64,000 bases of DNA, taken from Candidatus Raymondbacteria bacterium RIFOXYA2_FULL_49_16 (lineage in GTDB: Bacteria > Fibrobacterota > OXYB2-FULL-49-7 > XYB2-FULL-49-35). The notes beneath the pieces are model-generated. The model was not told the origin of the DNA, made no database searches, and was given only the letters and a program-made list of their open reading frames with translations. How positions within the stretch are numbered: position 1 is the first letter of the stretch; each line of letters starts with the position of its first letter. A program made the position numbers and the translations under genes. The stretch covers positions 1 through 64,000 of the forward strand of contig MFYT01000001.1 of assembly GCA_001789205.1 (NCBI GenBank), read 5' to 3'. Below are positions 25,015-33,571 of the stretch, piece by piece.

Positions 25015-25656
25015 TCAGGGAAGAAGCGCTCTTTCAATGTATACTTCATAATCGCGGCACAGCGAAAGTACCCGGACCGCCGGAAGGGACGCATCGCCAT
25101 TGAGCAGTGCTTTGACAACCTGCTGTTTGCCGTTCCCGGCTACTATGAGCACCACCATGCGGGCGGTGCCTATGGCAGCTGGTGAAAGTGAAAGGCGTTG
25201 TATGGGCTGGACAGGGCTTTGGGTGGCAATGACCGGCGCCAGGGTATTATAATAGTTTCCACCGGGAAAAAGGCTTGCTGTGTGTCCGTCGTTTCCCATG
25301 CCCAGAAAAATTGTGTCAAAGACCGGAAGGCCCGGGCCAAAATGTTCTTTGAGAAGATCAGTATACTGTTCGACTGATGCGGGCCAGTTGTGCGCGTCTT
25401 TGGACCGGCCTACTGAGGACAAAAACACACGGGCCGCCTGCCCCCAGTTGCTGTCCGGATCGTCAAAAGGCACCAGGCGTTCATCGACAGGGAAAAAGGC
25501 CGTGTGCATGCAGCGGGGTGAACACGCGATCCATTCGGTAAAAAGCGTCGCATAGGTCGGCCCGCCTGAAAGCGCCACTAATGGTTTTTCAAGATGGCGC
25601 AGGGTGGCGAGGGCAACGTCGCCAATTGAATCAAAGGGATGAGGATGCACAATCAT
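25015..25656 (-). CDS. pgl: 6-phosphogluconolactonase
   Basis: A 213-residue protein of the NagB/RpiA fold that hydrolyses 6-phosphogluconolactone, step two of the oxidative pentose phosphate path. Motifs are VALSGGPTYATLF, FFPVDERLVPFDDPDSNWGQ and DTIFLGMGNDGHTASLFPGG. I use the ATG at 25656; the frame extends three codons to a TTG. The path's first enzyme, zwf, is encoded 630 bases away on the other strand, with rubrerythrin between them, which suggests NADPH supply for peroxide defence. Confidence 0.92.
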   Translation of the reverse strand: MIVHPHPFDSIGDVALATLRHLEKPLVALSGGPTYATLFTEWIACSPRCMHTAFFPVDERLVPFDDPDSNWGQAARVFLSSVGRSKDAHNWPASVEQYTDLLKEHFGPGLPVFDTIFLGMGNDGHTASLFPGGNYYNTLAPVIATQSPVQPIQRLSLSPAAIGTARMVVLIVAGNGKQQVVKALLNGDASLPAVRVLSLCRDYEVYIERALLP

Positions 25657-25707
25657 ATAGAACAATTTACTATTTTTTCAACCTGTTTTTCATTAAAGGA
25701 GGTATTG

Positions 25708-26283
25708 ATGGCACAGATGAAGGGAAGTAAAACCGAAAAAAACCTGCTCAAATCGTTCGCAGGAGAATCGCAGGCGCGCAACCGCTACACCTATTTCGCG
25801 AGCATTGCGAAAAAAGAGGGATATATCCAGATTTCAAACATCTTTTCTGAGACCGCGGACAACGAGAAGGAGCACGCCAAGCGCATGTTCAAGTTTCTCG
25901 AAGGCGGCGTGGTCGAGATTACCGCTTCGTATCCAGCGGGCAAACTGGGCACAACGGCCGAAAACCTTGCGGCTTCAGCAGCAGGGGAAAATGAAGAGTG
26001 GACAGAGCTTTATCCTTCGTTTGCCAAGACCGCGCGCGAGGAAGGGTTCGAAGATGTCGCGAAAATGTACGAGGCCATTTCAATTGCCGAGAAGCAGCAT
26101 GAAAAACGCTACAACGATCTTCTTGCAAATATAAAGGCGAGCACTGTTTTGAAAAAAGCCTCGGCAATCACCTGGCGCTGTTCCAACTGCGGGTATATCC
26201 ACAAAGGAGCGGAAGCGCCCAAGACGTGTCCCGCGTGCGCGCATCCCCAGGTCTATTATGAGGTGCTTGCCGAGAATTGGTGA
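25708..26283 (+). CDS. rbr: Rubrerythrin
   Basis: A 191-residue classical rubrerythrin, an NADH-linked peroxidase of anaerobes. The diiron domain shows NLLKSFAGESQARNRYTYFA, ADNEKEHAKRMFKFL, AAGENEEWTELYPSFAKTAR and SIAEKQHEKRYNDLL. Residues about 155-191 form the rubredoxin domain (WRCSNCGYIHKGAEAPKTCP, then ACAHPQVYYEVL). AAAGGAGG stands seven bases before the ATG. zwf starts two bases after the stop, so the two are cotranscribed. No sigma-54 site was found upstream. Confidence 0.96.
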   Translation: MAQMKGSKTEKNLLKSFAGESQARNRYTYFASIAKKEGYIQISNIFSETADNEKEHAKRMFKFLEGGVVEITASYPAGKLGTTAENLAASAAGENEEWTELYPSFAKTAREEGFEDVAKMYEAISIAEKQHEKRYNDLLANIKASTVLKKASAITWRCSNCGYIHKGAEAPKTCPACAHPQVYYEVLAENW

Positions 26284-26285
26284 TA

Positions 26286-27611
26286 ATGGCTGAACGAAAA
26301 GCGATTGTTATCCTCGGCGCTTCGGGCGATCTTGCTAAAAGGAAGCTTGTTCCTGCGCTCAATGCCTTGAACCAGAATAAACGGCTTGATCCTGATACTA
26401 TCATAGTAGGGTCAGGCCGCACATTTTTTTCTGACCAGGCTTTCAGGAATCGGTTTAATGCTCCAGAAGGGTTTAGAGAGCTGCTGTATTATCACCAGGG
26501 TATTCAGGGGCTCAAACAGTTTATCGAAGAGAAGGGCGCTTTTTCCCGCATTGTTTTTTTCTGCGCCCTGCCTCCCTCAACGTATGGCCAAACCGCCCAA
26601 GAGCTCAGGGCCGAGGGCTTTGGCAAAGAGGCAGCGCTTATTATTGAAAAGCCCTTTGGATACGACCGCGCGTCCGCACAGGTGCTCAATACCGAGCTGA
26701 CAAAATATTTTAATGAAACACAGATATTCAGGATTGACCATTATCTTGCAAAGGAAGCAGTGCAAAACATTTTAGTGTTCAGGTTCGCTAATCCAGTTTT
26801 CACTCCTGTCTGGAACAGCGAGTGCATTGAATCGATCCAAATTAACGCATTCGAATCTGAGGGCGTTGCAGACCGGGGTGCGTATTTCGACAGCGCGGGC
26901 ATTGTGCGCGACATGATTCAGAACCATCTTATTCAACTCCTTTGTCTCTTAACCATGGATGTGCCTGTGTCCCTGAACGCGGAGGAGATACAAAAGAAGA
27001 AAATATCGGTGCTCAAGACCATGCAGGTGCTTTCCTGCAACCGCTTCCAATACCAGGGATATCACGATGAAAAAGGCGTGGCACCCGGTTCTACAACAGA
27101 GACCTTTGCCGAACTGAAGCTTGTCATCAATAATCCCCGTTGGAAGGGCGTGCCGGTTTATATCAGGGCAGGCAAGGCCATGAACCGGAAAGGGACCGAG
27201 ATCGGGATACGGCTCAAACCCCTGCCCAATCTTTTATTCAATGAAAAAGGCGCTGTACAGCCCAACAAGATTGTTTTTCTCATCCAGCCAATGCCGGGCA
27301 TTGTACTCGATGTGGCTACAAAAATTCCCGGAAAGCACTATCAGATCGCGCAGACGCCCATGAAATTCTGCTATCGCGATTCTTTTGACAGTAATATTCC
27401 CGAGGCATACCAGAAGCTGCTCGAGGATGCGCTCAACAACGACCGTACGCTTTTTGTCAGCGCCAAGGAGGCCGAAGCGTCGTGGGAGTTGTTCGGTCCG
27501 GTCCTCGACGCGGGCAAGGTGGAAGGCTACGAAAAGTTTGCATTACCGTTTACCCGATTCTCCTTTGACTGGATAGATTTTGAACGGTATCCAGGCGCCT
27601 GTTCGAAGTAA
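26286..27611 (+). CDS. zwf: Glucose-6-phosphate 1-dehydrogenase
   Basis: A 441-residue enzyme that oxidises glucose 6-phosphate to the lactone and makes NADPH. The nucleotide-binding site is AIVILGASGDLAKRKLVPAL, the phosphate/active site motif is RIDHYLAKEAVQNILVFRFA, and PVYIRAGKAMNRK lies in the second half. The C-terminal region is shorter than in the 490-residue enzymes. The ATG starts two bases after rubrerythrin; a TTG three codons earlier would overlap it. The metF start lies 43 bases downstream. Confidence 0.94.
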   Translation: MAERKAIVILGASGDLAKRKLVPALNALNQNKRLDPDTIIVGSGRTFFSDQAFRNRFNAPEGFRELLYYHQGIQGLKQFIEEKGAFSRIVFFCALPPSTYGQTAQELRAEGFGKEAALIIEKPFGYDRASAQVLNTELTKYFNETQIFRIDHYLAKEAVQNILVFRFANPVFTPVWNSECIESIQINAFESEGVADRGAYFDSAGIVRDMIQNHLIQLLCLLTMDVPVSLNAEEIQKKKISVLKTMQVLSCNRFQYQGYHDEKGVAPGSTTETFAELKLVINNPRWKGVPVYIRAGKAMNRKGTEIGIRLKPLPNLLFNEKGAVQPNKIVFLIQPMPGIVLDVATKIPGKHYQIAQTPMKFCYRDSFDSNIPEAYQKLLEDALNNDRTLFVSAKEAEASWELFGPVLDAGKVEGYEKFALPFTRFSFDWIDFERYPGACSK

Positions 27612-27654
27612 CCAGTCTTTGCGATGTAATGGTGAAAAGCTTTATTTTCAGTAC

Positions 27655-28605
27655 ATGAACATACCCAACCATATCCAAGCGCAAAAGGCCGCGGGCATTC
27701 CGACAATTTCCATTGAAATTTTGCCGCCCCGCAATGGCGAGAATATTGAGAATATTTTCCGGGTCCTCGATGACCTCAAGGGAAAGAAACTCGATTTCAT
27801 CAGCGTGACCCATGGCGCGGGCGGCAGTCTGCGCGGGGGTACTGAGGCCATCAGCTCCCTGGTGCGCGAACGCTATGGCATCGAACCATTGCTGCATCTT
27901 ACTTGCCTCGAACAATCGCGGCAGCAGATCGAAAACATGCTCATGGTCTTCAAATATCTGGGCATGACCAATATTTTGGCCCTCAGGGGCGATCCTCCCC
28001 AGGGTGAGACCCAGTTTATCGCCCATCCGTACGGCCACAAGCTGGCGCTCGATCTTATGAAGCAAATTGCGGCGCTCAACCAAGGAAAACACCTGATCCG
28101 GCAAAGCGACATCGAATTCATGAACCTTCCCAAGGACGCGCAATACCGCGATGGCGAGAAGACCGTGTTTGCGATCTTCGGGGCTTGTTATCCCGAGGGC
28201 CATCCTGAAGGCAGCGGCCCGGAGATACAGAGGGACTATACCATCTTGAAAGCGGAGGCAGGCGCGCGCGCGTTTATTACGCAGCTTATTTTCGATGAAA
28301 AAATTTATACGAAATTTATGGACGACCTGAAGGCGCGCGGCAAAGAGCTTGTGGTTCTTCCGGGCATTATGCCTATTACCCGGAAAAAACAGCTGCCCTA
28401 TGTAAAAAAGTTCTTCAAATCATTTATTCCAGAAGAAATAGAGAACGCGATTGTTTCCGCGGCCACGGACCAGGAGGCGGAGGAAAAAGGACTTGCTCTA
28501 TGCGCGCAGTTGTGCAAGCGCATGCTCAAGGCGGGCGCGCCTGGCATCCATTTCTATTCCATGAACAACGGCGGCCATATTAGACGCATTTTGGACCTCA
28601 TGTAA
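27655..28605 (+). CDS. metF: Methylenetetrahydrofolate reductase
   Basis: A 316-residue flavin-dependent reductase that makes 5-methyltetrahydrofolate for methionine synthesis or the Wood-Ljungdahl path. Typical segments are ISIEILPPRNGENIE, LDFISVTHGAGGS, LLHLTCLEQSRQQIE, NILALRGDPPQGE, ARAFITQLIFDEKIY and APGIHFYSMN. It starts at the ATG aligned with the family N-terminus rather than a longer frame that overlaps zwf. It is probably the last gene of the rbr-zwf-metF unit. Confidence 0.94.
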   Translation: MNIPNHIQAQKAAGIPTISIEILPPRNGENIENIFRVLDDLKGKKLDFISVTHGAGGSLRGGTEAISSLVRERYGIEPLLHLTCLEQSRQQIENMLMVFKYLGMTNILALRGDPPQGETQFIAHPYGHKLALDLMKQIAALNQGKHLIRQSDIEFMNLPKDAQYRDGEKTVFAIFGACYPEGHPEGSGPEIQRDYTILKAEAGARAFITQLIFDEKIYTKFMDDLKARGKELVVLPGIMPITRKKQLPYVKKFFKSFIPEEIENAIVSAATDQEAEEKGLALCAQLCKRMLKAGAPGIHFYSMNNGGHIRRILDLM

Positions 28606-28727
28606 ACCATTGTATTGCTATCTTGCAGGGTCAAAATAATCGTTTTGTAACAACTGTTGAAAAATAGGCGGTGTAAGCAGGGACTTCCATGTCCCCTATG
28701 CAAGCATTGCCTGAAAAACGCGTTCTG

Positions 28728-29501
28728 CTATGCCATTGCGTTCAGCAAGGTCCCTGAAAGATTGAGGTTCGCGCTCAAGCCGCCTTCCTGTGTGTACGAT
28801 GACTGCTGGAAGGTTTCTTTCAAACTGGCCACCAATTCGTTTTTGTCAATGCTGCCATTGGCATCAGTGTCGAGCTGCTCGAGCAGCGTATCGGCCAGCT
28901 TTGACATGATTGACGAAGATTCGGTGTCATCAGACTTACTGAGAGCCTTGATAAGAAATGAAATGGCGTCTCCCGAATCGCTCGAATTCTCAGACATTTC
29001 CTGGGGTGGCAGAGGCGGGGGCGGCGCGTTTTTCATGGCTTCCGCATTCTCCTCCTCATCGATCTTACCATCGCCGTTTGTGTCAGCCTTCTCGAAGATA
29101 TCGTCTACGGAGGGCCCATGGCCATTGGTTTGGTCAACCATTGCCTGCATTTCTGTCTTGTCGATGCTGCCATCGCTGTTCGTGTCGAGCTTGGCGAACA
29201 TTTCGCTTGCCATCCGGTTCTGCATTTCCGCGCGCATCTGGTCCATTTCCGCGCGTCTCTGCTCCATGGCTTTCTCGTTTTCTTCCGCGTTGATCTTGCC
29301 GTCCTTATTCGTATCGGATTTCTCGAAGATCTCGTCGATCGACGGACCTTGGCCCCGGCCCTGGCCCTGATCGAGCATGGCCTGCATCTCTGTTTTGTCG
29401 ATTCCGCCATCTTCATTTGTGTCGAGCCGCTTGAACATCTTCGCGGCCATGTGCGACATCATTGCCGATGAATCGACATTTCCGATTGAACTGATACTCA
29501 T
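28728..29501 (-). CDS. EF-hand calcium-binding protein with five loops
   Basis: A 257-residue acidic protein without a signal peptide. Five canonical EF-hand loops are visible: DTNEDGGIDKTE (about residue 27), DTNKDGKINAEE (about 63), DTNSDGSIDKTE (about 105), DTNGDGKIDEEE (about 139) and DTDANGSIDKNE (about 212). The first four form two pairs that repeat almost word for word, including KTEMQAM(L/V)DQ, so they come from an internal duplication. The linker has a proline run (PPPPLPP) and a Ser-rich region. GGAGG precedes the ATG. Calcium sensing or buffering is likely; the partner is unknown. Confidence 0.85.
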   Translation of the reverse strand: MSISSIGNVDSSAMMSHMAAKMFKRLDTNEDGGIDKTEMQAMLDQGQGRGQGPSIDEIFEKSDTNKDGKINAEENEKAMEQRRAEMDQMRAEMQNRMASEMFAKLDTNSDGSIDKTEMQAMVDQTNGHGPSVDDIFEKADTNGDGKIDEEENAEAMKNAPPPPLPPQEMSENSSDSGDAISFLIKALSKSDDTESSSIMSKLADTLLEQLDTDANGSIDKNELVASLKETFQQSSYTQEGGLSANLNLSGTLLNAMA

Positions 29502-29779
29502 TTGTTACCTCCATTATTAATGAAAACTGGATTCAAGGTTTGTATCTTTTTCCAATACCTAAGTGAAAGGCATATTCATTTTTTTCACCTCCTTAGACAC
29601 CCTTAATTTCGGATACAAACCTGATTAGCTTCATTTTGGCTTATGCGTATTTGATGCTATGTTATATTTCTATTTATTTCAACGACTTAGACTCGAAGGG
29701 AACTTTCAGGGTTTTAATACGTCTAATATGCAGCAAATAAGACACGTAAAAAGAAGAAATTCATTTTAAGGAGGTTATT

Positions 29780-30337
29780 GTGAAACCTTTTTTCTGTGCC
29801 GCAACTATTTTGATCCTTATTGGAGTATGCGCATTTGGCTGCTCAAAAAAGCCGCAAGACCAGGCAAAAAACACTTTTGAAATGCCGTTTCACATGCCTA
29901 AGGGACCGGAAGGTTTTCATATACCCGGTTTTATACCTCCTTCAGCCGCTGATATCGCCAAGCTGTGCGAGGTCGTGGGGTTTGACGAACAGACTGGGAA
30001 GAAAATAATGGAGATCATCCGCGGTTTTGATACGTCCATGAAAGAACGTATCATCAAGGTACAGCGGGAAGAATTGAATATACGCGAAGAACTTCTTAAG
30101 GACAAACCAGACCTTGCCTATATCCAGCGCAGTATTACAAACAAGACCAGCCTGTTCGCGGAGATCGAAATGGCGCAAATCAAACGCGACCTTGATATCA
30201 AGGCCTTGTTGACCCCTGAACAGTATGAACGCTGGTCAGGCGCTGTCTTTCAGAAAATGCGCGAAAGGATGCCGCAGGGCATGCGCGATCAGGGAATGCC
30301 CCCCATGTCCCAAAGCACTCCCCAGCCGGGAAATTAA
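29780..30337 (+). CDS. Spy/CpxP-like periplasmic lipoprotein
   Basis: A 185-residue lipoprotein (signal MKPFFCAATILILIGVCAFGC) with a helical, Met- and charge-rich body. The segment TSMKERIIKVQREELNIREE followed by FAEIEMAQIKRDLDIKALLTPEQYERW is typical of Spy/CpxP and heavy-metal-sensor proteins, whose LTxxQ motif appears here as LTPEQ. The tail is rich in Pro, Met and Gln. The sigma factor gene starts 19 bases downstream, so it may be the envelope-stress sensor of that system. AAGGAGG precedes the ATG. Confidence 0.75.
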   Translation: MKPFFCAATILILIGVCAFGCSKKPQDQAKNTFEMPFHMPKGPEGFHIPGFIPPSAADIAKLCEVVGFDEQTGKKIMEIIRGFDTSMKERIIKVQREELNIREELLKDKPDLAYIQRSITNKTSLFAEIEMAQIKRDLDIKALLTPEQYERWSGAVFQKMRERMPQGMRDQGMPPMSQSTPQPGN

Positions 30338-30356
30338 GGAACAGGATCCGGACGCC

Positions 30357-30878
30357 TTGAACGGTTCCGCAATCGCCTATTCTGAAGACATTGGCAGCGT
30401 TGTCCGCCAAAACGAGGACATGCTCCTGCGAGTTGCCCGGTGTATCACACGCGACAGGGAGTCGGCCAAAGACGCTTTGCAAGATGCGGTATTATCGGTG
30501 CTCACAAGCAAGGGTTCTTTTACGGGCGCAGCGTCGCTGAAGACCTATCTATACAGGACGGTGGTCAATAAATGCATCGACACCAACCGCAGGAACGCCC
30601 GCTGGCGCACGCTCCTCTTTTTCATGCGGCCCGAGGACCTTTCTCCCGGGGCGGTTCCGGTACCGGAAAGCGCCAGCCAGGGGATGGTTATTAAGGATTT
30701 TATAAACCGGTTGCCCGATAAAATCAGGATACCCTTTATTCTGGCGGAATGCGAGGAATTGCCGTACCAGGAGATATCGGAAATACTGCAGGTTCCGTTG
30801 AATACAGTGAGGACAAGGATATTCAGGGCCCGCGAGAAACTTCGGGGTCTGGCCTTGAAAAGGGGGATATTGCCATGA
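30357..30878 (+). CDS. ECF-type RNA polymerase sigma factor
   Basis: About 173 residues from a TTG at 30357 (AGGA ten bases upstream). A longer frame runs back into the lipoprotein gene and is less likely. Region 2 reads RVARCITRDRESAKDALQDA, then SLKTYLYRTVVNKCIDTNRR, and region 4 reads LPDKIRIPFILAECEELPYQ, then SEILQVPLNTVRTRIFRARE. It overlaps the next gene by four bases (ATGA), the usual coupling of an ECF factor and its anti-sigma factor. Targets are unknown; the Spy-like lipoprotein in front suggests envelope stress. Confidence 0.88.
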   Translation: MNGSAIAYSEDIGSVVRQNEDMLLRVARCITRDRESAKDALQDAVLSVLTSKGSFTGAASLKTYLYRTVVNKCIDTNRRNARWRTLLFFMRPEDLSPGAVPVPESASQGMVIKDFINRLPDKIRIPFILAECEELPYQEISEILQVPLNTVRTRIFRAREKLRGLALKRGILP

Positions 30879-31393
30879 AACAATGCGAACAATTCCGAAT
30901 GTTAGTCAGCCGCGGCCTTGATGGCGACCTTGCAGCGTCTGAAACGGCGTTTTTACATGAACATATCATTTGTTGCCAGGAATGTATGAAAGTCAACGAA
31001 CAATACCTGCGGCTTCGCACTCTTTTACGCACCCCAATGGCTGTAGTGGAACCTGTTCTTGATCAGGCGCATGTTTCCCGTTCTTTTTGGCAAATGGGAT
31101 GGAAAATCGCGGCCATGCTCGCGGTCTGTATTGGTGTATTAGGGACACTGTTCCTGGCCCGTAACGATTCTGGAGACGCTCGGGTCATCCACATTATCGA
31201 TAAGACATTGTATCCTTACATGAACACCCCGATTGGCGCATTGGCATACTACCGTCATTTTGCCGGGCATGTGGTGCAGACGCAGTTTTTCTCTATCTCT
31301 GCCCAAGCCCTGCCTTCGATGCGGTCTTCTTTATCCGACTCTGTACTATATTCCTACCGCAGCCCGCTGTTCCAGGACAAGGAGGCGGAATAA
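30875..31393 (+). CDS. Zinc-finger anti-sigma factor
   Basis: A 172-residue membrane protein. Its N-terminus is a ZAS-like domain (KQCEQFRMLVSRGLDGDLAA, then HEHIICCQECMKVN, with His and two Cys for zinc). One membrane helix follows at residues about 77-95 (WKIAAMLAVCIGVLGTLFLA), then an outer domain of about 75 residues. It overlaps the sigma gene by four bases. By analogy with the family it should hold the sigma factor inactive at the membrane. Confidence 0.82.
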   Translation: MKQCEQFRMLVSRGLDGDLAASETAFLHEHIICCQECMKVNEQYLRLRTLLRTPMAVVEPVLDQAHVSRSFWQMGWKIAAMLAVCIGVLGTLFLARNDSGDARVIHIIDKTLYPYMNTPIGALAYYRHFAGHVVQTQFFSISAQALPSMRSSLSDSVLYSYRSPLFQDKEAE

Positions 31394-31401
31394 ACACCGA
31401 C

Positions 31402-31701
31402 ATGCGCCCTCGAAAACAATATGATGATTGTTTCAAACGCAATACGGTCAGGGCGTTTTTGGAAAGCGGGCGGCCCGTAGTCTTGGTTGCGGAAGAAATC
31501 GGGGTTGAGCAAAGTGTTTTGTATAAATGGAAGAAGAAATATGAACATGAGATTCTTTCATTGCCCGACCAATCAAAAGGGAAAACCGTTACCCGGAAAG
31601 AAGTCGCAATGATTCAAAAAGAAATCATCGAGCTTAAGGAATCAATGTCTATCTTAAAATCTGTTCTGCGGAAAACGCTCACAAATATATGCGATTTCTA
31701 G
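31402..31701 (+). CDS. Orphan IS3-type OrfA (helix-turn-helix transposase subunit)
   Basis: A 99-residue protein like OrfA of IS3/IS911 elements: RKQYDDCFKRNTVRAFLESG, then VAEEIGVEQSVLYKWKKKYE (helix-turn-helix) and a heptad-like C-terminal helix (MIQKEIIELKESMSILKSVL). No OrfB integrase with DDE, no inverted repeats and no target duplication were seen near it. It lies nine bases after the anti-sigma gene on the same strand and overlaps the next gene by 13 bp. It could be a remnant or a captured regulator. Confidence 0.75.
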   Translation: MRPRKQYDDCFKRNTVRAFLESGRPVVLVAEEIGVEQSVLYKWKKKYEHEILSLPDQSKGKTVTRKEVAMIQKEIIELKESMSILKSVLRKTLTNICDF

Positions 31702-32837
31702 GATATTTCTGCATCCTTATGTATTCCAATCTGTTCTGTTCTCTTTCGGTTGGCTTTGTTCAATCCGCATATCGTGATTCTATCAGCTACGATTCTATTG
31801 TTCAAAAACTTGACATGCTTGACGCCAAGCAGGCGGATGCGGCCCTGAGCGTTTTGTTCAATTGTCTTAAAGAGATCAAGGCGAAAGGCGACACAAGGCC
31901 GTCCCTCAAAGCTGAATTAATACAAGGATTGCTTTGGCGCCAATTGTCCCAATTGCGCGTTGATAGCGCTTTTTACAAGGCTGATAATGTTTTCAAGAAA
32001 ATAGGTCTCAGGTTTCCTAATACCATCGAGGGCCCATGGTTCCGCGCAATGAACCAGATCGAAGGGGGGGATGCGTTCACGGGGATACGAATCCTTGATA
32101 GTCTGTCAAAAACAGCCATTTCAAACCGGAATTTCTGGTCTGATTATGAAAAGTACGCGTTCCTCGCCTTTTTACCCAAGCGGGGGGCATGGTGTCCGGC
32201 TGAAGCGGCCAATGTGCTGAGTCAGGAGTGCGGCGTTCACTTGGGAGACAGCGGAACAGGTGAGTTCCTTAAAATATACCAATGGAATGTCCTCAGTAAC
32301 ATGGACGGCAATGCCATGCCCGGGTTCTTATATCACCTCAAATTTAATTATTCCAAGAAATGGGATGTTGAACAGTTTTCTCCAAATGCCATGATGACGG
32401 TCACTGGTGGAGGCGGAATACTGCCTCAGTTTTATACCGGCAACGAGCTTAATGAGATACTTTTTAACGAAACGGAGGCTGATCTTGTATTACTGATCGA
32501 TCTCAACGCCGCTGGTTCGTCTCTCCAGGAATTTGTAAATGACAAAATGCAGGGGACGTACGACTCGATTTCGGTGCAAGACGAGTTTGCCGATCAGCAG
32601 GCGTATTCGATCCAATGCTTTCAGAAGAATGCGCATAAAAACAAATATGGCGGTTACGCCTGGTATATCGCCTTTGACCGCTATTATTCCGGAAAGAACG
32701 CCTTTGACAAGGAGCCTGATTCGAAAGTCCCTTCTCATAGGGTCCGCTATTTAATTGCTCTAAATACATGTAAAAGCGACAGGGAAAACGCGGAAAGAAA
32801 CCTAAAGTCCCTTCTTGGTGCGTTTTTGATTCGTTGA
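31689..32837 (+). CDS. Secreted protein of unknown function
   Basis: A 382-residue protein with a signal peptide (MRFLGYFCILMYSNLFCSLS). I recognise no family. The first 120 residues are helical and resemble tetratricopeptide-like packing (DMLDAKQADAALSVLFNCLK); residues about 120-200 are rich in Trp, Phe and Tyr; the C-terminal half has beta character (AYSIQCFQKNAHKNKYGGYA, RVRYLIALNTCKSDRE). It has no sorting-like tail. It overlaps the OrfA-like gene by 13 bp, so it belongs to the sigma-factor unit and may be one of its outputs. Confidence 0.7.
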   Translation: MRFLGYFCILMYSNLFCSLSVGFVQSAYRDSISYDSIVQKLDMLDAKQADAALSVLFNCLKEIKAKGDTRPSLKAELIQGLLWRQLSQLRVDSAFYKADNVFKKIGLRFPNTIEGPWFRAMNQIEGGDAFTGIRILDSLSKTAISNRNFWSDYEKYAFLAFLPKRGAWCPAEAANVLSQECGVHLGDSGTGEFLKIYQWNVLSNMDGNAMPGFLYHLKFNYSKKWDVEQFSPNAMMTVTGGGGILPQFYTGNELNEILFNETEADLVLLIDLNAAGSSLQEFVNDKMQGTYDSISVQDEFADQQAYSIQCFQKNAHKNKYGGYAWYIAFDRYYSGKNAFDKEPDSKVPSHRVRYLIALNTCKSDRENAERNLKSLLGAFLIR

Positions 32838-32861
32838 TGGCGCTTGTTTATGGAAACTCTT

Positions 32862-33515
32862 TTATTGAGCGGTCCAATATAACGCATTGTAGAGCAATTT
32901 TTGAAACGCAGGATGATTATAGGCTTCAGCGCCATGGCCAAGGGCGCAACAAAAAACACGGGCTTTGCCAAAAGAGCGTGTCCAGGCAAGGGCAGGCATG
33001 CTCTTTGGGTGATCGGTAGTGAGTAAAATTTTACTGCCTCTGAGACGTTTTCCCGCAAGGATGAACGCATCGTCATTGATGGTCCAGGAGGACAGGCCCC
33101 GCATGACAGGATGGCAACGGTCTTGAACGCTGACGCTGAGTGATTGATCAATTGTATAGGTGTTCTTCCGATCAGTGATCCCGATGAGCCGCGACCAGAA
33201 AGGCCATTTGGGAAAAGTACATAACCCATGATGGAGCACAATGATTCCTTGCCGTGTTTTTCCCAAGTCCAGAAGCGTTTTCTTCCGATTTCCTTGCCAC
33301 CATGCGGGGTGTTTTTCAGCAAGGTCTTTGTGGAAATTGTAAAATATGACAACATCGTATTTAGTTCGGCAGCGGCCGTAGTCACATACAAAATCATCAA
33401 GCGATTGGATAAAAAAGTCGATTCCATTGAATAATCGAAACCGGAGCATTGCAGTAAATGCCGGGACATCGTACGGATGTTCACCGGTCAGCATTGCAAC
33501 GGACAGATGTTTCAT
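32862..33515 (-). CDS. ThuA-like domain protein
   Basis: A 217-residue protein of the ThuA (trehalose utilisation, glutamine amidotransferase-like) fold: VAMLTGEHPYDVPAFTAML at the start, YDVVIFYNFH, GIIVLHHGLCTFPKWPFWS and PALAWTRSFGKARVFCCALG, then HPAFQKLLYNALYW. Members occur in sugar catabolic loci beside Gfo/Idh oxidoreductases, as here. The biochemical reaction of the family is unclear. AGGA precedes the ATG by eight bases. It follows the AraC-type regulator gene (57 bases) on the same strand. Confidence 0.85.
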   Translation of the reverse strand: MKHLSVAMLTGEHPYDVPAFTAMLRFRLFNGIDFFIQSLDDFVCDYGRCRTKYDVVIFYNFHKDLAEKHPAWWQGNRKKTLLDLGKTRQGIIVLHHGLCTFPKWPFWSRLIGITDRKNTYTIDQSLSVSVQDRCHPVMRGLSSWTINDDAFILAGKRLRGSKILLTTDHPKSMPALAWTRSFGKARVFCCALGHGAEAYNHPAFQKLLYNALYWTAQ

Positions 33516-33571
33516 GGGATTTTTCCTGCATACATGGTTTTAAAAGCAGAGTATTTTGGTATATATGGTTT

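Noticed and set aside
25639-25707. Rubrerythrin start 23 codons upstream
   Set aside because: AAAGGAGG precedes the ATG at 25708 and the family N-terminus starts there; the longer frame would overlap the divergent pgl leader.
28657-29471. Long + strand frames opposite the EF-hand gene
   Set aside because: Repetitive acidic EF-hand codons create Ser/Leu-rich open frames on the other strand; no other support.
31402-31701. Complete IS3 element
   Set aside because: No OrfB, no terminal inverted repeats and no target-site duplication could be found around OrfA.
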